The position numbers were made by a program, and so were the translations under genes. This document shows, piece after piece, positions 20,359-28,098 of a stretch of DNA of 64,000 nucleotides. The stretch's first letter is position 1, and each line of letters opens with the position of its first letter. This DNA is from Sulfurovum lithotrophicum (GTDB lineage: Bacteria; Campylobacterota; Campylobacteria; Campylobacterales; Sulfurovaceae): NCBI RefSeq assembly GCF_000987835.1, contig NZ_CP011308.1:1240001-1304000 (forward strand), in the 5' to 3' direction. Under the pieces are notes generated by a model that was given only the letters and a program-made list of their open reading frames with translations, ran no database searches and was not told the origin of the DNA.

Positions 20359-21274
20359 ATGACATCAAGAGCAGCAGTTCGGCGGTATGTCGATGAATTT
20401 TTAGCAACAGGCGAGGAAGCAAATACGATCCGGACCATCTGGTACCAGATCAAGCATCAGATGCAGTCATGGCAGAAGCCTGGCCAGACCGAAGCTGACT
20501 TCAGCGAAGCGGTGACCGAAACGATCGGAGCTTACCTGTGGACCCTGTTCATCGAAGGCGATGTCGACATCTACGAGCGTCTCGATATCACATCGAGGGC
20601 ACTCGAACGACGTGACCTGCCGATCATCCTGTTCTGCGAAAAGCAGTTGCCGGACTTTGGACTTCATCGCCGACGAGATCGAAGGAAGCGTGTACCTCAG
20701 CAGCGGGCAGATCCCGAACTTTGAGATCGCACAGATGGCTCGCGCCCTTCAGTCTGAGCCGGATGTGTACCTGGTCACGATGACCGACTATGATCCGGCA
20801 GGCCGGGAGATCAGTAGCAATTTCGCAAAAAAACTGCAGATGGCACTCGATGCTTTCAGCCACGGAGAGAGTGTGGTGCATCACGGCTCAGTTACCTTCG
20901 AAGACCCGCTTGAGCGCTACAACACTTACGAGCTCTCTGCCAGACAGCAGAAGAAGTGGGAAGAAGGCACTCACGGTGTGGAGCTCGATACCATCCCAAA
21001 AACAGACCGCATCGAAACCATACGGGCGACGCTTGAAAAGTTGTTGCCGCTTGAAATGTTCGAAGAGTTGAGCCTGGAGCGTGCACGCAAAGAGGAGTAC
21101 ACTGTACGGCTGGACAGCTCCGAGGAATATTCGCATTTGAAACAGGCTGTCAAAATGTTTAAAGAAGACATGTGGGCCAAAGTGCTTGAGCTTGACTACA
21201 CATTCGATACAGACCGCTTTGAGGTCTACCGCGATCATGAAGTGGTGAAGATGACGAAAATTACAGCTTTGTGA
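20359..21274 (+). pseudogene. TopoVI-A/Spo11-like DNA-cleaving protein, frameshifted
   Basis: The first frame (20359 to about 20658) holds an N-terminal winged-helix with TIRTIWYQI, matching the R-x-x-Y-Y catalytic tyrosine motif of TopoVI-A/Spo11 (Tyr29, Arg25). The second frame (about 20659-21274) holds a TOPRIM domain: a glutamate in ADEIEGSVYLSSGQ and the Asp pair in TDYDPAGREI. Removing one copy of a 7-base tandem duplication (20652-20658 and 20659-20665) joins the two exactly (QLPDFIADE), giving 302 residues. No TopoVI-B partner is visible nearby. Resembles the stand-alone A-subunit homologues of mobile elements. A sequencing error could mimic the break. Confidence 0.65.
20652..20665 (+). 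repeat. 7-bp tandem duplication causing the frameshift
   Basis: GGACTTT (20652-20658) is followed directly by GGACTTC (20659-20665). Deleting either copy restores one continuous frame. This is a typical replication-slippage duplication and looks recent because the rest of the gene is intact. Confidence 0.8.
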
Positions 21275-21341
21275 TTCACGGTATCATCATTAATTTTCAG
21301 ACAATAGCATTGGAAGAAAGTCAAAGGGTCATGCGATGCTT

Positions 21342-21884
21342 TCAATCCAGGTGCAAAAACGCATAGCGCTCCAGATCTTCGCGCATCCAAATCGATATCC
21401 CGGCGCGGTTGGAGACAGTCTCTATATCGATGATGGCGTCGGGATCTTTGAATGAAATGGAGCCGGGAGTCCCGGCCTCCTTGAGTGCATCCAAAAGCAG
21501 GCCGCCGAGCACACTCTCCTCATCCTGCGCATGGATCTTGCCTTTGAATCCCCGGCGGTGCATGCGGATATGAAACGACTTGCCGGCCAGCTTTTCTAGC
21601 CATCCTAGTATGATCTCTTTGGCCCGGGACTCGAACTCATCGGCAGACTGGAATGTAAAGGTGCGCTGAAGCGGTACGATACGCGCAATGTCATATTTGA
21701 GGATACCTGGATCCTTACTGAACATTTCGGTCAATCTGTTGACAAACTGCTCCACATCATGGATCTTCATCACCATAATATTCATATAATCCGTACGTCT
21801 GAGCGGCCCCATCCGGCCCAGTATCTCGCATGTGCGGTCAAATCCTTCATCGCGCGCAGTGACAACTATATTCCAATCTTTCAT
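21342..21884 (-). CDS. THUMP-domain protein (Tan1-like)
   Basis: 180 residues beginning MKDWNIVVTARDEGFD. The central part (about 50-160) fits a THUMP RNA-binding domain: a hydrophobic strand, the basic stretch KSFHIRMHRRGFKGKI, and a DPDAIIDIETVSNRAGISIW segment near the end. Single THUMP proteins of this size, similar to yeast Tan1, assist tRNA modification, but the partner enzyme is not encoded next to it. Start at 21884 with AGGAG 5 bases upstream. It lies in a region of gene remnants and yet looks intact. Confidence 0.75.
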   Translation of the reverse strand: MKDWNIVVTARDEGFDRTCEILGRMGPLRRTDYMNIMVMKIHDVEQFVNRLTEMFSKDPGILKYDIARIVPLQRTFTFQSADEFESRAKEIILGWLEKLAGKSFHIRMHRRGFKGKIHAQDEESVLGGLLLDALKEAGTPGSISFKDPDAIIDIETVSNRAGISIWMREDLERYAFLHLD

Positions 21885-22061
21885 CTATGCTCCTTACTAT
21901 ATAATAATCAAAAACAGTAGGTAGGCAAGTATAGCGCATTGGCTGTGAATTTGTCCAATCTGCCTTTCTGCTTCAAAGAATAAACGTGGAATATTACTGG
22001 TTCATCTGTTTTTTGTTGGGATTTTATCGGTACATTGTTTCATCATACATATTCGGTACGC

Positions 22062-22150
22062 GTAGGGTGTGCAACAGCACACCTTCCACACGTTATTTCA
22101 CATTTATTTGGTAATTTTTATTTTAATCTGTGTGCAATTGCACACCCTAC
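22062..22150. repeat. REP-like inverted repeat pair
   Basis: GTAGGGTGTGCAA (22062-22074) is repeated inverted as TTGCACACCCTAC (22138-22150). Each side can also fold locally (GGTGTGC-AACA-GCACACC; GTGTGCAATTGCACAC). The shape, a 5' GTAG-like tag plus a GC hairpin, is like REP elements mobilised by Y1 (RAYT) transposases. A related hairpin is at 6070-6090. Confidence 0.55.
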
Positions 22151-22284
22151 AATTCTCCCTAAAAGCCCTGTCCAAAAGAGAAGCCTTCAACGCTTTCAAG
22201 CTCTCCATCTTCTCTTTTTGGACTGATTTTACTTTTTCTGTTTTTTCTGAGATTTGGTCTAGGTATTTGACTATTTTTCTTTTG
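22147..22284 (-). pseudogene. C-terminal remnant of hsdS (type I restriction specificity subunit)
   Basis: One frame reads KRKIVKYLDQISEKTEKV... and ...MESLKALKASLLDRAFR, the conserved coiled-coil end of HsdS. The expected ending GEL-stop is present but one base out of frame (AGGGA instead of AGGGGA), and nothing of the DNA-recognition domains remains. It is cut on both sides by repeats. No hsdM or hsdR is in the window. This shows that a type I restriction locus once stood here or was moved here as a scrap. Confidence 0.65.
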
Positions 22285-22307
22285 ACTAAAAAAAGGAAGA
22301 TAGTGAC

Positions 22308-22370
22308 TTGTTATTGTTACCAGACCCCTAAGCTCAAGATGTATTAAGTTGTTATTGTCACCTGACCCCT
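22308..22370. repeat. pair of 22-bp direct repeats ending GACCCCT
   Basis: 22308-22329 and 22349-22370 share TTGTTATTGT-ACC-GACCCCT with two differences and a 41-base period. The GACCCC end resembles the gene-flanking GGGTC tags seen at 23590, 24806, 24899 and 25091, which is a usual companion of Y1 transposase genes. Confidence 0.55.
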
Positions 22371-22380
22371 ATACCCCCTA

Positions 22381-22539
22381 TACCCCGAAGTGCTCAAGGT
22401 GATCCTGAACAGTGTTAATTATGAAGGAAGAGATGCAAACATCGATTATACTGTGGATCCCGAAGTCGTCATATCTGGTGCCAGAGAGATAGAGATCATG
22501 GATGCACAGAGAACAAGCAGCGGGAAATTCATAGGGTAA
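22381..22539 (+). pseudogene. 3' remnant of an unidentified gene
   Basis: An open frame of 52 codons without start reads as normal protein (contains DANIDYTVDPEVVISGAREI) and ends in a stop at 22537. It follows a duplicated CTATACCCC just after a repeat copy, so its 5' end was probably lost at that junction. No family is recognised. Confidence 0.4.
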
Positions 22540-22552
22540 TTCTCTCTCTTTC

Positions 22553-22984
22553 TCACTCTTTCTGACTCCTCTGGGGTTTGCGTACACTCCGTACGCACCT
22601 GATATGCAGCATACGGTCCTGCCTTGTAGGCTCGGCCTCACCGTAGCGCATCGAAATTTTCCATGCCTCTTTCTTTGGGTCTCCCACAAACGGTGTAGCA
22701 GTCCAGAACCACTCATCCACACGCATGGAAAACCCGTTTTTGAGGGCTGGACGTTCTCGTCTCAGATCGACGATCGTGTAGAGCTCTTTTATCGACGGGA
22801 GTCTCCAGTCCTCAAAACCGTCAACACTAAGTTGCTTACAATAGTTACTGGCTTCCACATATGACTTCTCCACCGTAGCCACACTCTTGTTATCCTGCCA
22901 GATCAACCCGGTCTTCTCATCCAGTTTAGAAGACGCCCCGAACAACAGTGTACCCGTTACGATCAATAATAATGCGGTCTTCAT
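22553..22984 (-). CDS. exported DUF1566 (Lcl-like) domain protein, first copy
   Basis: 143 residues with an N-terminal signal peptide (MKTALLLIVTGTLLFGAS) and one DUF1566 domain: KTGLIWQDNK (about 25-34), EDWRLPSIKELYTIVD (about 58-73), WFWTATPF and a final MLHIRCVRS. The domain is found in exported proteins thought to bind ligands or matrix; function unknown. Its start overlaps the stop of the second copy by 4 bases (ATGA), so they are made as a pair. Confidence 0.82.
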   Translation of the reverse strand: MKTALLLIVTGTLLFGASSKLDEKTGLIWQDNKSVATVEKSYVEASNYCKQLSVDGFEDWRLPSIKELYTIVDLRRERPALKNGFSMRVDEWFWTATPFVGDPKKEAWKISMRYGEAEPTRQDRMLHIRCVRSVRKPQRSQKE

Positions 22985-23433
22985 TTGCTCTCCTTCTGGA
23001 ATATCGCCGGAACATCTTTCACACAGCGGACCGCATGGTTGGTGCTTTTGTAACTGTAGTAGGTCTTTCCTGTACGAAAATCGATCGTCCAGGCACGCGA
23101 CACATTGGGTGCGAAAGTCGTGGAGGTCCAGTACGTCCCCTCTTCCACGAACTCAAAAGCGGCATTTACCGCCGGGTCCATACGTCTGTAGTCCACGATA
23201 GAAAGCAGTTCCCTAAATGACGGCAGCCGCCAGTGTGCCATACCGTCAAGCACCAGTTTGTCACAATACGCCATAGCATCATCCCAGTCTTCCGAACTCT
23301 GCTGTGAGTCAACATTATCCTGCCAGTAGATACCGTTCTTCTTGTCCAGCACCACATCCGCCATACCCTGCGCATGAACAAAACCGCCTACACCCACCAG
23401 CATAGCGATAAAAAGAGTTTTCATTTTCTGCAT
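22981..23433 (-). CDS. exported DUF1566 (Lcl-like) domain protein, second copy
   Basis: About 150 residues with a signal peptide ending VHA, then a DUF1566 domain: KNGIYWQDNVD, AHWRLPSFRELLSIVDYR, TYWTSTTFAP, HAVRCVKD. I chose ATG 23433 because GGAAG lies 5 bases upstream; 23445 and 23424 are alternatives. It shares the layout of its downstream neighbour and is probably an old tandem duplicate; sequences have diverged well outside the motifs. Confidence 0.8.
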   Translation of the reverse strand: MQKMKTLFIAMLVGVGGFVHAQGMADVVLDKKNGIYWQDNVDSQQSSEDWDDAMAYCDKLVLDGMAHWRLPSFRELLSIVDYRRMDPAVNAAFEFVEEGTYWTSTTFAPNVSRAWTIDFRTGKTYYSYKSTNHAVRCVKDVPAIFQKESK

Positions 23434-23589
23434 ATGATCTTCCATAGGTAAATTTTATCTATTATAGCAGGATTTGTTTTGATGATGCATTTGCATTACA
23501 ACAGCCCAAATCACATACTTTTCTAATTTACTGCATAGGGAAAAAATATGACAAATCAACATGTTTTTCAACCTTTACCATACTACTAA

Positions 23590-23606
23590 GGGTCAGTCGC
23601 CACCTA
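23590..23606 (+). repeat. GGGTCAGTCGCCACCT repeat, copy 1
   Basis: The 16-base string GGGTCAGTCGCCACCT occurs here and again at 24806-24821, bracketing the gene at 23695-24522. It belongs to the GGGTCAG-tagged repeats of this zone and probably marks past activity of a Y1 transposase. The surrounding 260 bases (23434-23694) show no other feature. Confidence 0.6.
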
Positions 23607-23694
23607 TTTTCGACCTCTATTTTGGATTTAAATTCGAGATATTAAAGCAGATATCATAAAAGGGGTAGGTTTCGGTTACAGTTGCATATCACCT

Positions 23695-24522
23695 TTATGC
23701 ACTGCACACTGCAGCGACTATTCGAGAATTTTGTATCCTTTTCTCCTTCTCTTTGAGTCGATAACGTTTGGAGAGTTTTATATCAATACCGTGAGGAATA
23801 AAATCGATCTCACGCTTCATCTTCTCCACCATTGGGTCACACTTCGGATCCAAACCATACGATTCATAAAAATCGTCTATAAAATCCTTAATAGCCTCCG
23901 GTGACTCTGTCGTAAGCTTTCCATGCAGCTTATACCCTAACAGTGCTGCATCATACTTATAGGTGATCTTCGGGCTGATAAATGAAAGCAGTGAGTTTTT
24001 GAACATCGGGTAATGGAAATTGATGGGGATGTAGGACGCACCATTACGTTCCATAATAATGATTCTCTGTGTCGGAGGCAGGGTAATATATCTTGGATCA
24101 GCATGCTCTGGAAGATCGACAAGACTCAGTACCGCACGCAGTTCCTCCTTCTCTTTTGCCGCTTCCTTCTTCATTTCAATGAGCACCTGCTTTTGAATGT
24201 TCGAAGCCGAAAACCCGCGGCATCCGTCACGCATTCCCATATAGGAGATCAGACCGGTACGGCTTCTCCTGTAGTAAACACCGACGAAAAAGGCTACGGG
24301 AAATACCATACCGTCTTCCCGTATCTGTTTAGAGACACTGATAAGCACACGTTCATTCGCTGTCTCATCTTCCAGTCCCCGCTTTGCCATCCTTTTCATC
24401 GTCTTCCAGTTAAGATGGTCTTCCGGGTCTGGGAAACAGGAAACAAGTATCTCTTCGTAAACCTGCTTCAACAGTGTATAATTATATGTTTCGTGTATAT
24501 TCTCTATAATCAATTTCTGCAT
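23695..24522 (-). CDS. uncharacterised protein, weak GNAT-like pattern
   Basis: 275 residues, start at 24522 with AAGGA 6 bases upstream. No family is recognised with confidence. The middle (about 70-165) shows a strand GLISYMGMR followed by CRGFSASNIQKQVLIEMKKEA, which resembles an acetyltransferase loop and helix, and later ERNGASYIPINFHYPMF, like the GNAT C-terminal strand. A lysine/arginine-rich helix ends the protein. No signal peptide. It is isolated between two copies of one repeat, so it may be cargo of a mobile event. AT-richer than its neighbours. Confidence 0.5.
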   Translation of the reverse strand: MQKLIIENIHETYNYTLLKQVYEEILVSCFPDPEDHLNWKTMKRMAKRGLEDETANERVLISVSKQIREDGMVFPVAFFVGVYYRRSRTGLISYMGMRDGCRGFSASNIQKQVLIEMKKEAAKEKEELRAVLSLVDLPEHADPRYITLPPTQRIIIMERNGASYIPINFHYPMFKNSLLSFISPKITYKYDAALLGYKLHGKLTTESPEAIKDFIDDFYESYGLDPKCDPMVEKMKREIDFIPHGIDIKLSKRYRLKEKEKRIQNSRIVAAVCSA

Positions 24523-24805
24523 CAATATCCTTAATTAATTATAAATCAATAAACATAATTTATAGTGATTTTAAAAAATAAGAAGTAGTATATGAAAAAT
24601 AATCTTTAATTGTTTTTAAATCTATGGATATTGTCGGTCTTAGGTAGGAAAGCTAAAAGTGCTATTTCAAAATTTACAAAAAACATCTCCGAATCTTCTC
24701 AATCAGACTTTCCCCATATTCTTCACATTGTTTATCCCATGCACTTTTGCATAGCTTTTGTATTATTATATTCAATCAGCGCGTAAAAAAGTGTCTATGG
24801 TTTTG

Positions 24806-24821
24806 GGGTCAGTCGCCACCT
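24806..24821 (+). repeat. GGGTCAGTCGCCACCT repeat, copy 2
   Basis: Identical to 23590-23605 over 16 bases and in the same orientation, 1216 bases away. The preceding stretch 24523-24805 is AT-rich; I see only a short minus-strand frame of about 30 codons there that ends near 24680 and lacks a start, and call nothing in it. Confidence 0.6.
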
Positions 24822-24896
24822 GTAAATCTCACTAAAGGGAAATATGATATCGATCATGTGCTGTCCTATTCCATCTGGTTCAACTATACTTATACT
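24822..24896 (+). pseudogene. short HNH-nuclease-like remnant
   Basis: The 25 codons between two repeat tags read VNLTKGKYDIDHVLSYSIW and on to NYTYTK without a stop. KYDIDHVLSYS resembles the HNH core x-x-I-D-H-I-x-P-Y-S of Cas9-type and other HNH nucleases. There is no start, no continuation and no cas gene in the window. Very short, so only a hint. Confidence 0.25.
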
Positions 24897-25080
24897 AAGG
24901 GTCAGGCGTTGAATATACACTTTTGACGATCTTTGAAACAAGTGAACGGGATACACTCAAATGCTTTGCGATCTGGGCTTGTGTGTATCCGTCATCACAG
25001 GCATTGATAATACTAGTATTTCTCTCATTCCTGGTTTTACTGTCTCCGAAATGTTCCTTCAGTGTTTTCAAATAAGCAGG
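24895..25080 (-). pseudogene. C-terminal remnant of a Y1 (RAYT-like) transposase
   Basis: 61 codons ending at 24895 read as the C-terminal helix-turn-helix of REP-associated Y1 transposases, with NACDDGYTQAQIAKHLSVS (DNA-binding helices) and a tail ending STPDP that is encoded by the GGGTCAGGCGTTGAA tag itself. A stop lies immediately upstream at 25081 and the catalytic HUH half is gone. The two GGGTCAGGCGTTGAA copies flank the scrap. Confidence 0.6.
24899..24922 (+). repeat. GGGTCAGGCGTTGAA repeat, copy 1
   Basis: GGGTCAGGCGTTGAA-ATACACTTTT occurs here and at 25091-25116 in the same orientation with one internal difference, flanking the transposase remnant at a distance of 192 bases. Confidence 0.65.
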
Positions 25081-25090
25081 CTAACGCAAA

Positions 25091-25116
25091 GGGTCAGGCG
25101 TTGAAAATACACTTTT
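25091..25116 (+). repeat. GGGTCAGGCGTTGAA repeat, copy 2
   Basis: Second copy of the tag at 24899. The 80 bases from here to the DUF72 gene hold nothing else that I can support. Confidence 0.65.
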
Positions 25117-25198
25117 TATTAAACCACCTATAACTACACTCTCTGAGAAATACGTGGTGATACTAATACTATACCAAGAAGAAAAAAGTCAAAGTTAT

Positions 25199-25927
25199 TC
25201 AGGATGCCAAAAAAACTTTTAACCTTTTGGCATCTGCCACGGCGTAACCCTGCATATCGTTATTGAAATAAATATAAGTCTCTTTACCGTTCTTTGTAAA
25301 GCCTTTTATAGTTTCTGCCCACTCCTGCAGAGCTTCGTCGCTGTAACTTCCCTGGTAATGGCCTGAAGGGCCATGCAGCCTGATATATACAAAATCACCG
25401 GTTGCAACCAAAAGAGGCTTTTTCTGCCCAAAATCATGCAGGCACAATGCCACTCTGTAGCGACGAAGCATCTCAATGATCTCGTCATCGTACCAGCTGT
25501 CGTGGCGAAACTCTATCACAAATCTATATCCTGACGGCAAAAGCTGAAGAAAGCTCTCCAGCAGCGCAGTATCTTTGTGTAAAGAAGGCGGCAATTGAAA
25601 AAGAATAGCAGCCGTCTTTTGACGGATCGGCTTGATCAGGTGCAAAAAGAGGTAAAGATCGTCTTTTATATTTTTTAACTTTTTATAATGGGTAATGACC
25701 CGCCAGGCCTTGAAAGAAAAAAGAAAATCATCCGGTGATCTTTGCGCCCAATGTTCTATGGTTTTGGCTTTTGGAAGATGGTAAAAGGTACTGTTCATCT
25801 CCACAGTTTCAAAATGCTGCACAAAATATTCAAGCCAGTGGGTTTTTGCCAAACCTTCCGGATAGAATGCACCGATCCAGTGGGGATAGTAAAAACCTGA
25901 AGTGCCGATATATGCCTTAGCGGGCAT
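25199..25927 (-). CDS. DUF72 family protein
   Basis: 242 residues with the family start YIGTSGFYYPHWIGAFYP (6-23) and the blocks ETVEMNSTFYHLP, FLFSFKAWRVITHYKKL, FVIEFRHDSWY and YIYFNNDMQGYAVADA. DUF72 adopts a TIM-barrel fold related to endonuclease IV; its reaction is unknown. Full family length. Starts inside the last 11 bases of the PEBP gene, so the two are coupled. Confidence 0.88.
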   Translation of the reverse strand: MPAKAYIGTSGFYYPHWIGAFYPEGLAKTHWLEYFVQHFETVEMNSTFYHLPKAKTIEHWAQRSPDDFLFSFKAWRVITHYKKLKNIKDDLYLFLHLIKPIRQKTAAILFQLPPSLHKDTALLESFLQLLPSGYRFVIEFRHDSWYDDEIIEMLRRYRVALCLHDFGQKKPLLVATGDFVYIRLHGPSGHYQGSYSDEALQEWAETIKGFTKNGKETYIYFNNDMQGYAVADAKRLKVFLAS

Positions 25928-26369
25928 AGATCCCCATCAGTTCAGCCTCTTCTATCACATGTCCTCTCATGACCCCAAGCAGCTGCTCTTTGCTGAGACC
26001 CGGATCTAATTCAAGAGGAATATCCAGCGCATAAAGTTTGATGAAATATCTGTGAGGCCTGTCAGGAGGGCACGGGCCGCCATATCCTGTTTTTCCAAAA
26101 TCGTTGATACCCTGTCTGATGCCATCAGCCAGCACCGGTGCACCGGGAATATTTTCCGGCAATCCATGCAGGTCAGAAGGTATATTGTAAGCTACCCAAT
26201 GCACAAAGATACCTGCCGGAGCATCCGGATCATCCATGATCAAAGCCAGAGAACGCGTACCCTCCGGCACATTTTCAAAAACCAGAGGAATCGAAATATC
26301 ACTCCCGTGACATCCATATTCAAAAGGTATCTGATCGCCGTTTTCAAAAGCAGGACTTCGTACAAACAT
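25917..26369 (-). CDS. YbhB/YbcL-type phosphatidylethanolamine-binding protein
   Basis: 150 residues with the PEBP signature: LALIMDDPDAPAGIFVHWV (about 41-59, anion pocket Asp and His) and GYGGPCPPDRPHRY (about 95-108). Bacterial members of about 150-180 residues are cytosolic or periplasmic; no signal peptide is seen here. Function is unproven; the name 'Raf kinase inhibitor-like' is by homology only. Upstream partner of the DUF72 gene. Confidence 0.9.
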   Translation of the reverse strand: MFVRSPAFENGDQIPFEYGCHGSDISIPLVFENVPEGTRSLALIMDDPDAPAGIFVHWVAYNIPSDLHGLPENIPGAPVLADGIRQGINDFGKTGYGGPCPPDRPHRYFIKLYALDIPLELDPGLSKEQLLGVMRGHVIEEAELMGIYAR

Positions 26370-26493
26370 TTTAGATCCTTTCGCATCCAGGATTTAACCC
26401 TGAAGTGCACTTTGCTTATTAAAAATCATATCAAAATTATCCTAAGCTGCTAATGGATTTTTATCGATTGTTAATTGATGCGGTATATAATAA

Positions 26494-26516
26494 GGGCATC
26501 TCTAATAACCCTAAAT
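26494..26516 (+). repeat. solo IS-type terminal sequence
   Basis: GGGCATCTCTAATAACCC followed by TAAAT matches the ends of the element at 53754-54019 (GGGCACCTCTAATA, then ACTCTAAATA on one arm). It stands alone just upstream of the DUF434 gene. It looks like one end left by an IS5-type element. Confidence 0.5.
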
Positions 26517-26531
26517 AAAAAAGGAATGTAC

Positions 26532-27245
26532 ATGCCCTTGCGCCATCGCGGTGTCCATCCCAAAGATACCGAATATTTTGCCAAAGACCAGCTGCCTAAA
26601 CTTGCAACCGCTGTCAAAGAACTGTCATGGTTGCTTGGCCGGGGTTACAGCATGAAAGCCGCCTTGACACTCGTTGGTGACCATCACCAGCTTGCTACAC
26701 GACAGAGGCTTGCCGTCGGCCGCATAGCCTGTACCGACGGAAAGATCGCTGCACGGCAGGCAAAATGCATCAGCCTGGAGGCGCTGAAGGAGCGTGAGGT
26801 CCTCATTGACGGATTTAACCTCATCATCACCATCGAAACCGCTCTTGGTGGCGGTGCTGTCTTCGACTGTTTGGACGGCTGCTACCGCGACCTCTCGTCC
26901 GTTTACGGCAGCTACAGACCCGTCGAAGAGACACTCCCTGCCATTGAGCTCATCGGCGATCTGCTGGCCGGCTATCATCCCGAACAGGTCCACTGGCTTT
27001 TTGACAGACCCGTCTCCAACAGCGGCAGACTTGCCGGAATGGTCCAGCATCTGGGTGATGCACACAACTGGCCCTTCACCACCGAAACGACAGACCGCAC
27101 CGATGCACTGTTGACAGCGAGCAGGCACATTGTCGTTAGCTGTGACTCCGCCATACTCGACCGCACGGCACACTGGTGCAACCTGGCACGTGAAGTCATT
27201 ATGCGTTCAGTTCCGGATGCATGGGTCATCGACCTGAAGGGTTGA
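26532..27245 (+). CDS. DUF434 family protein
   Basis: 237 residues starting MPLRHRGVHPKD, with AAGGA 6 bases before the ATG at 26532; two earlier in-frame ATGs lack a proper box. Conserved blocks: LSWLLGRGYSMKAALTLVGD (about 31-50), KEREVLIDGFNLIITIE (about 88-104), and a PIN-like ending with RTDALLTASRHIVVSCDSAI. DUF434 has no assigned function, though the acidic residues in DGFN and CDSAI hint at a nuclease-type fold. Locally GC-rich compared with the flanks, as are its possible transfer neighbours. Confidence 0.8.
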   Translation: MPLRHRGVHPKDTEYFAKDQLPKLATAVKELSWLLGRGYSMKAALTLVGDHHQLATRQRLAVGRIACTDGKIAARQAKCISLEALKEREVLIDGFNLIITIETALGGGAVFDCLDGCYRDLSSVYGSYRPVEETLPAIELIGDLLAGYHPEQVHWLFDRPVSNSGRLAGMVQHLGDAHNWPFTTETTDRTDALLTASRHIVVSCDSAILDRTAHWCNLAREVIMRSVPDAWVIDLKG

Positions 27246-27291
27246 AAATACTTACACCTTATGAGGCATGATACTCTTTACTTTGACCCCC

Positions 27292-28098
27292 TCATAAAGT
27301 ATTTTTCTTACACAGCGCTTCATATTGACTTTCTTTTTTATGTAGTGAAGCATACATACATCTTGCAAATGCTTCAATACTGTGCTCTTTGACAGAAAGT
27401 CCTCCCAGGAAATTATAACGATATGTTTGATGTTTTATTTTTTTAAGGGTACTAAATAGTTTTCGCACAAATGTGAGAATTTCACCTGCTTCATAAATGA
27501 TGGTGATAAGGTTTTCATATTGATCATAGTTTCTGTTTGCAAATACCCGGGGAGAAGGATGAAACACAACAGCATCTACATCTTTGTTTAAAAGTGAAAT
27601 ATGCATAGCAAGACCGCCTCCTAAAGAGTGTCCTGTGGTCATAATGGTTTTTCCAGGATACTCAGATAAAACATATTTGAAAAGTTCATCTGCATCTCCA
27701 TATTGACCATCTAAATCAATATCTGTATTTCCATATTTCCAATCATTTTTATCATCTGTTCCCCGAAAAGCAATCACAACTCTTTTTTCATCATCCGAAA
27801 CATATATATCTGCACTGAAACCATGTTGGTTTATCATTCTTTTGGTGCGTTTCCAACCCGGAATATCTATTTGCACTTTTCTATTGTAGGCATTGGATGA
27901 CATGATGGCATATACGTAGGATTCTTGAGATACTGTATTTAATATATTGATATCTTCTTTAAAAATACCAAAGCGTGTATTGTAGGAACATTTACACTTT
28001 TCCAAAGATTTTTTATCTGACAGTAAAGTGGAAATATTCTGTGTTTCAGGTATTTTTACTTCTTTGAATATTCCATTTTTTTCGTTTTTTGATGACAT
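27292..28098 (-). CDS. class 3 lipase-like alpha/beta-hydrolase
   Basis: 268 residues. The nucleophile elbow TTGHSLGGGLAMH is centred near residue 153 and FRGTDDKNDW (about 114-123) provides the oxyanion/lid segment typical of fungal-type (class 3) lipases. An Asp in DAVVFHPSP follows at the expected place. No signal peptide, so cytosolic or released otherwise. AT-rich codon use and isolation beside remnants suggest acquisition. Substrate unknown. Ends 46 bases from the convergent DUF434 gene. Confidence 0.75.
   Translation of the reverse strand: MSSKNEKNGIFKEVKIPETQNISTLLSDKKSLEKCKCSYNTRFGIFKEDINILNTVSQESYVYAIMSSNAYNRKVQIDIPGWKRTKRMINQHGFSADIYVSDDEKRVVIAFRGTDDKNDWKYGNTDIDLDGQYGDADELFKYVLSEYPGKTIMTTGHSLGGGLAMHISLLNKDVDAVVFHPSPRVFANRNYDQYENLITIIYEAGEILTFVRKLFSTLKKIKHQTYRYNFLGGLSVKEHSIEAFARCMYASLHKKESQYEALCKKNTL

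Noticed and set aside
24680-24775. Minus-strand frame of about 30 codons with KLCKSAWDKQC
   Set aside because: No start codon or ribosome binding site and a stop directly before it; may be another scrap but cannot be supported.
22308-25116. Possible CRISPR array in the repeat-rich zone
   Set aside because: The repeats come in pairs of different families at uneven spacing (41, 192 and 1216 bases), not as a regular repeat-spacer series.
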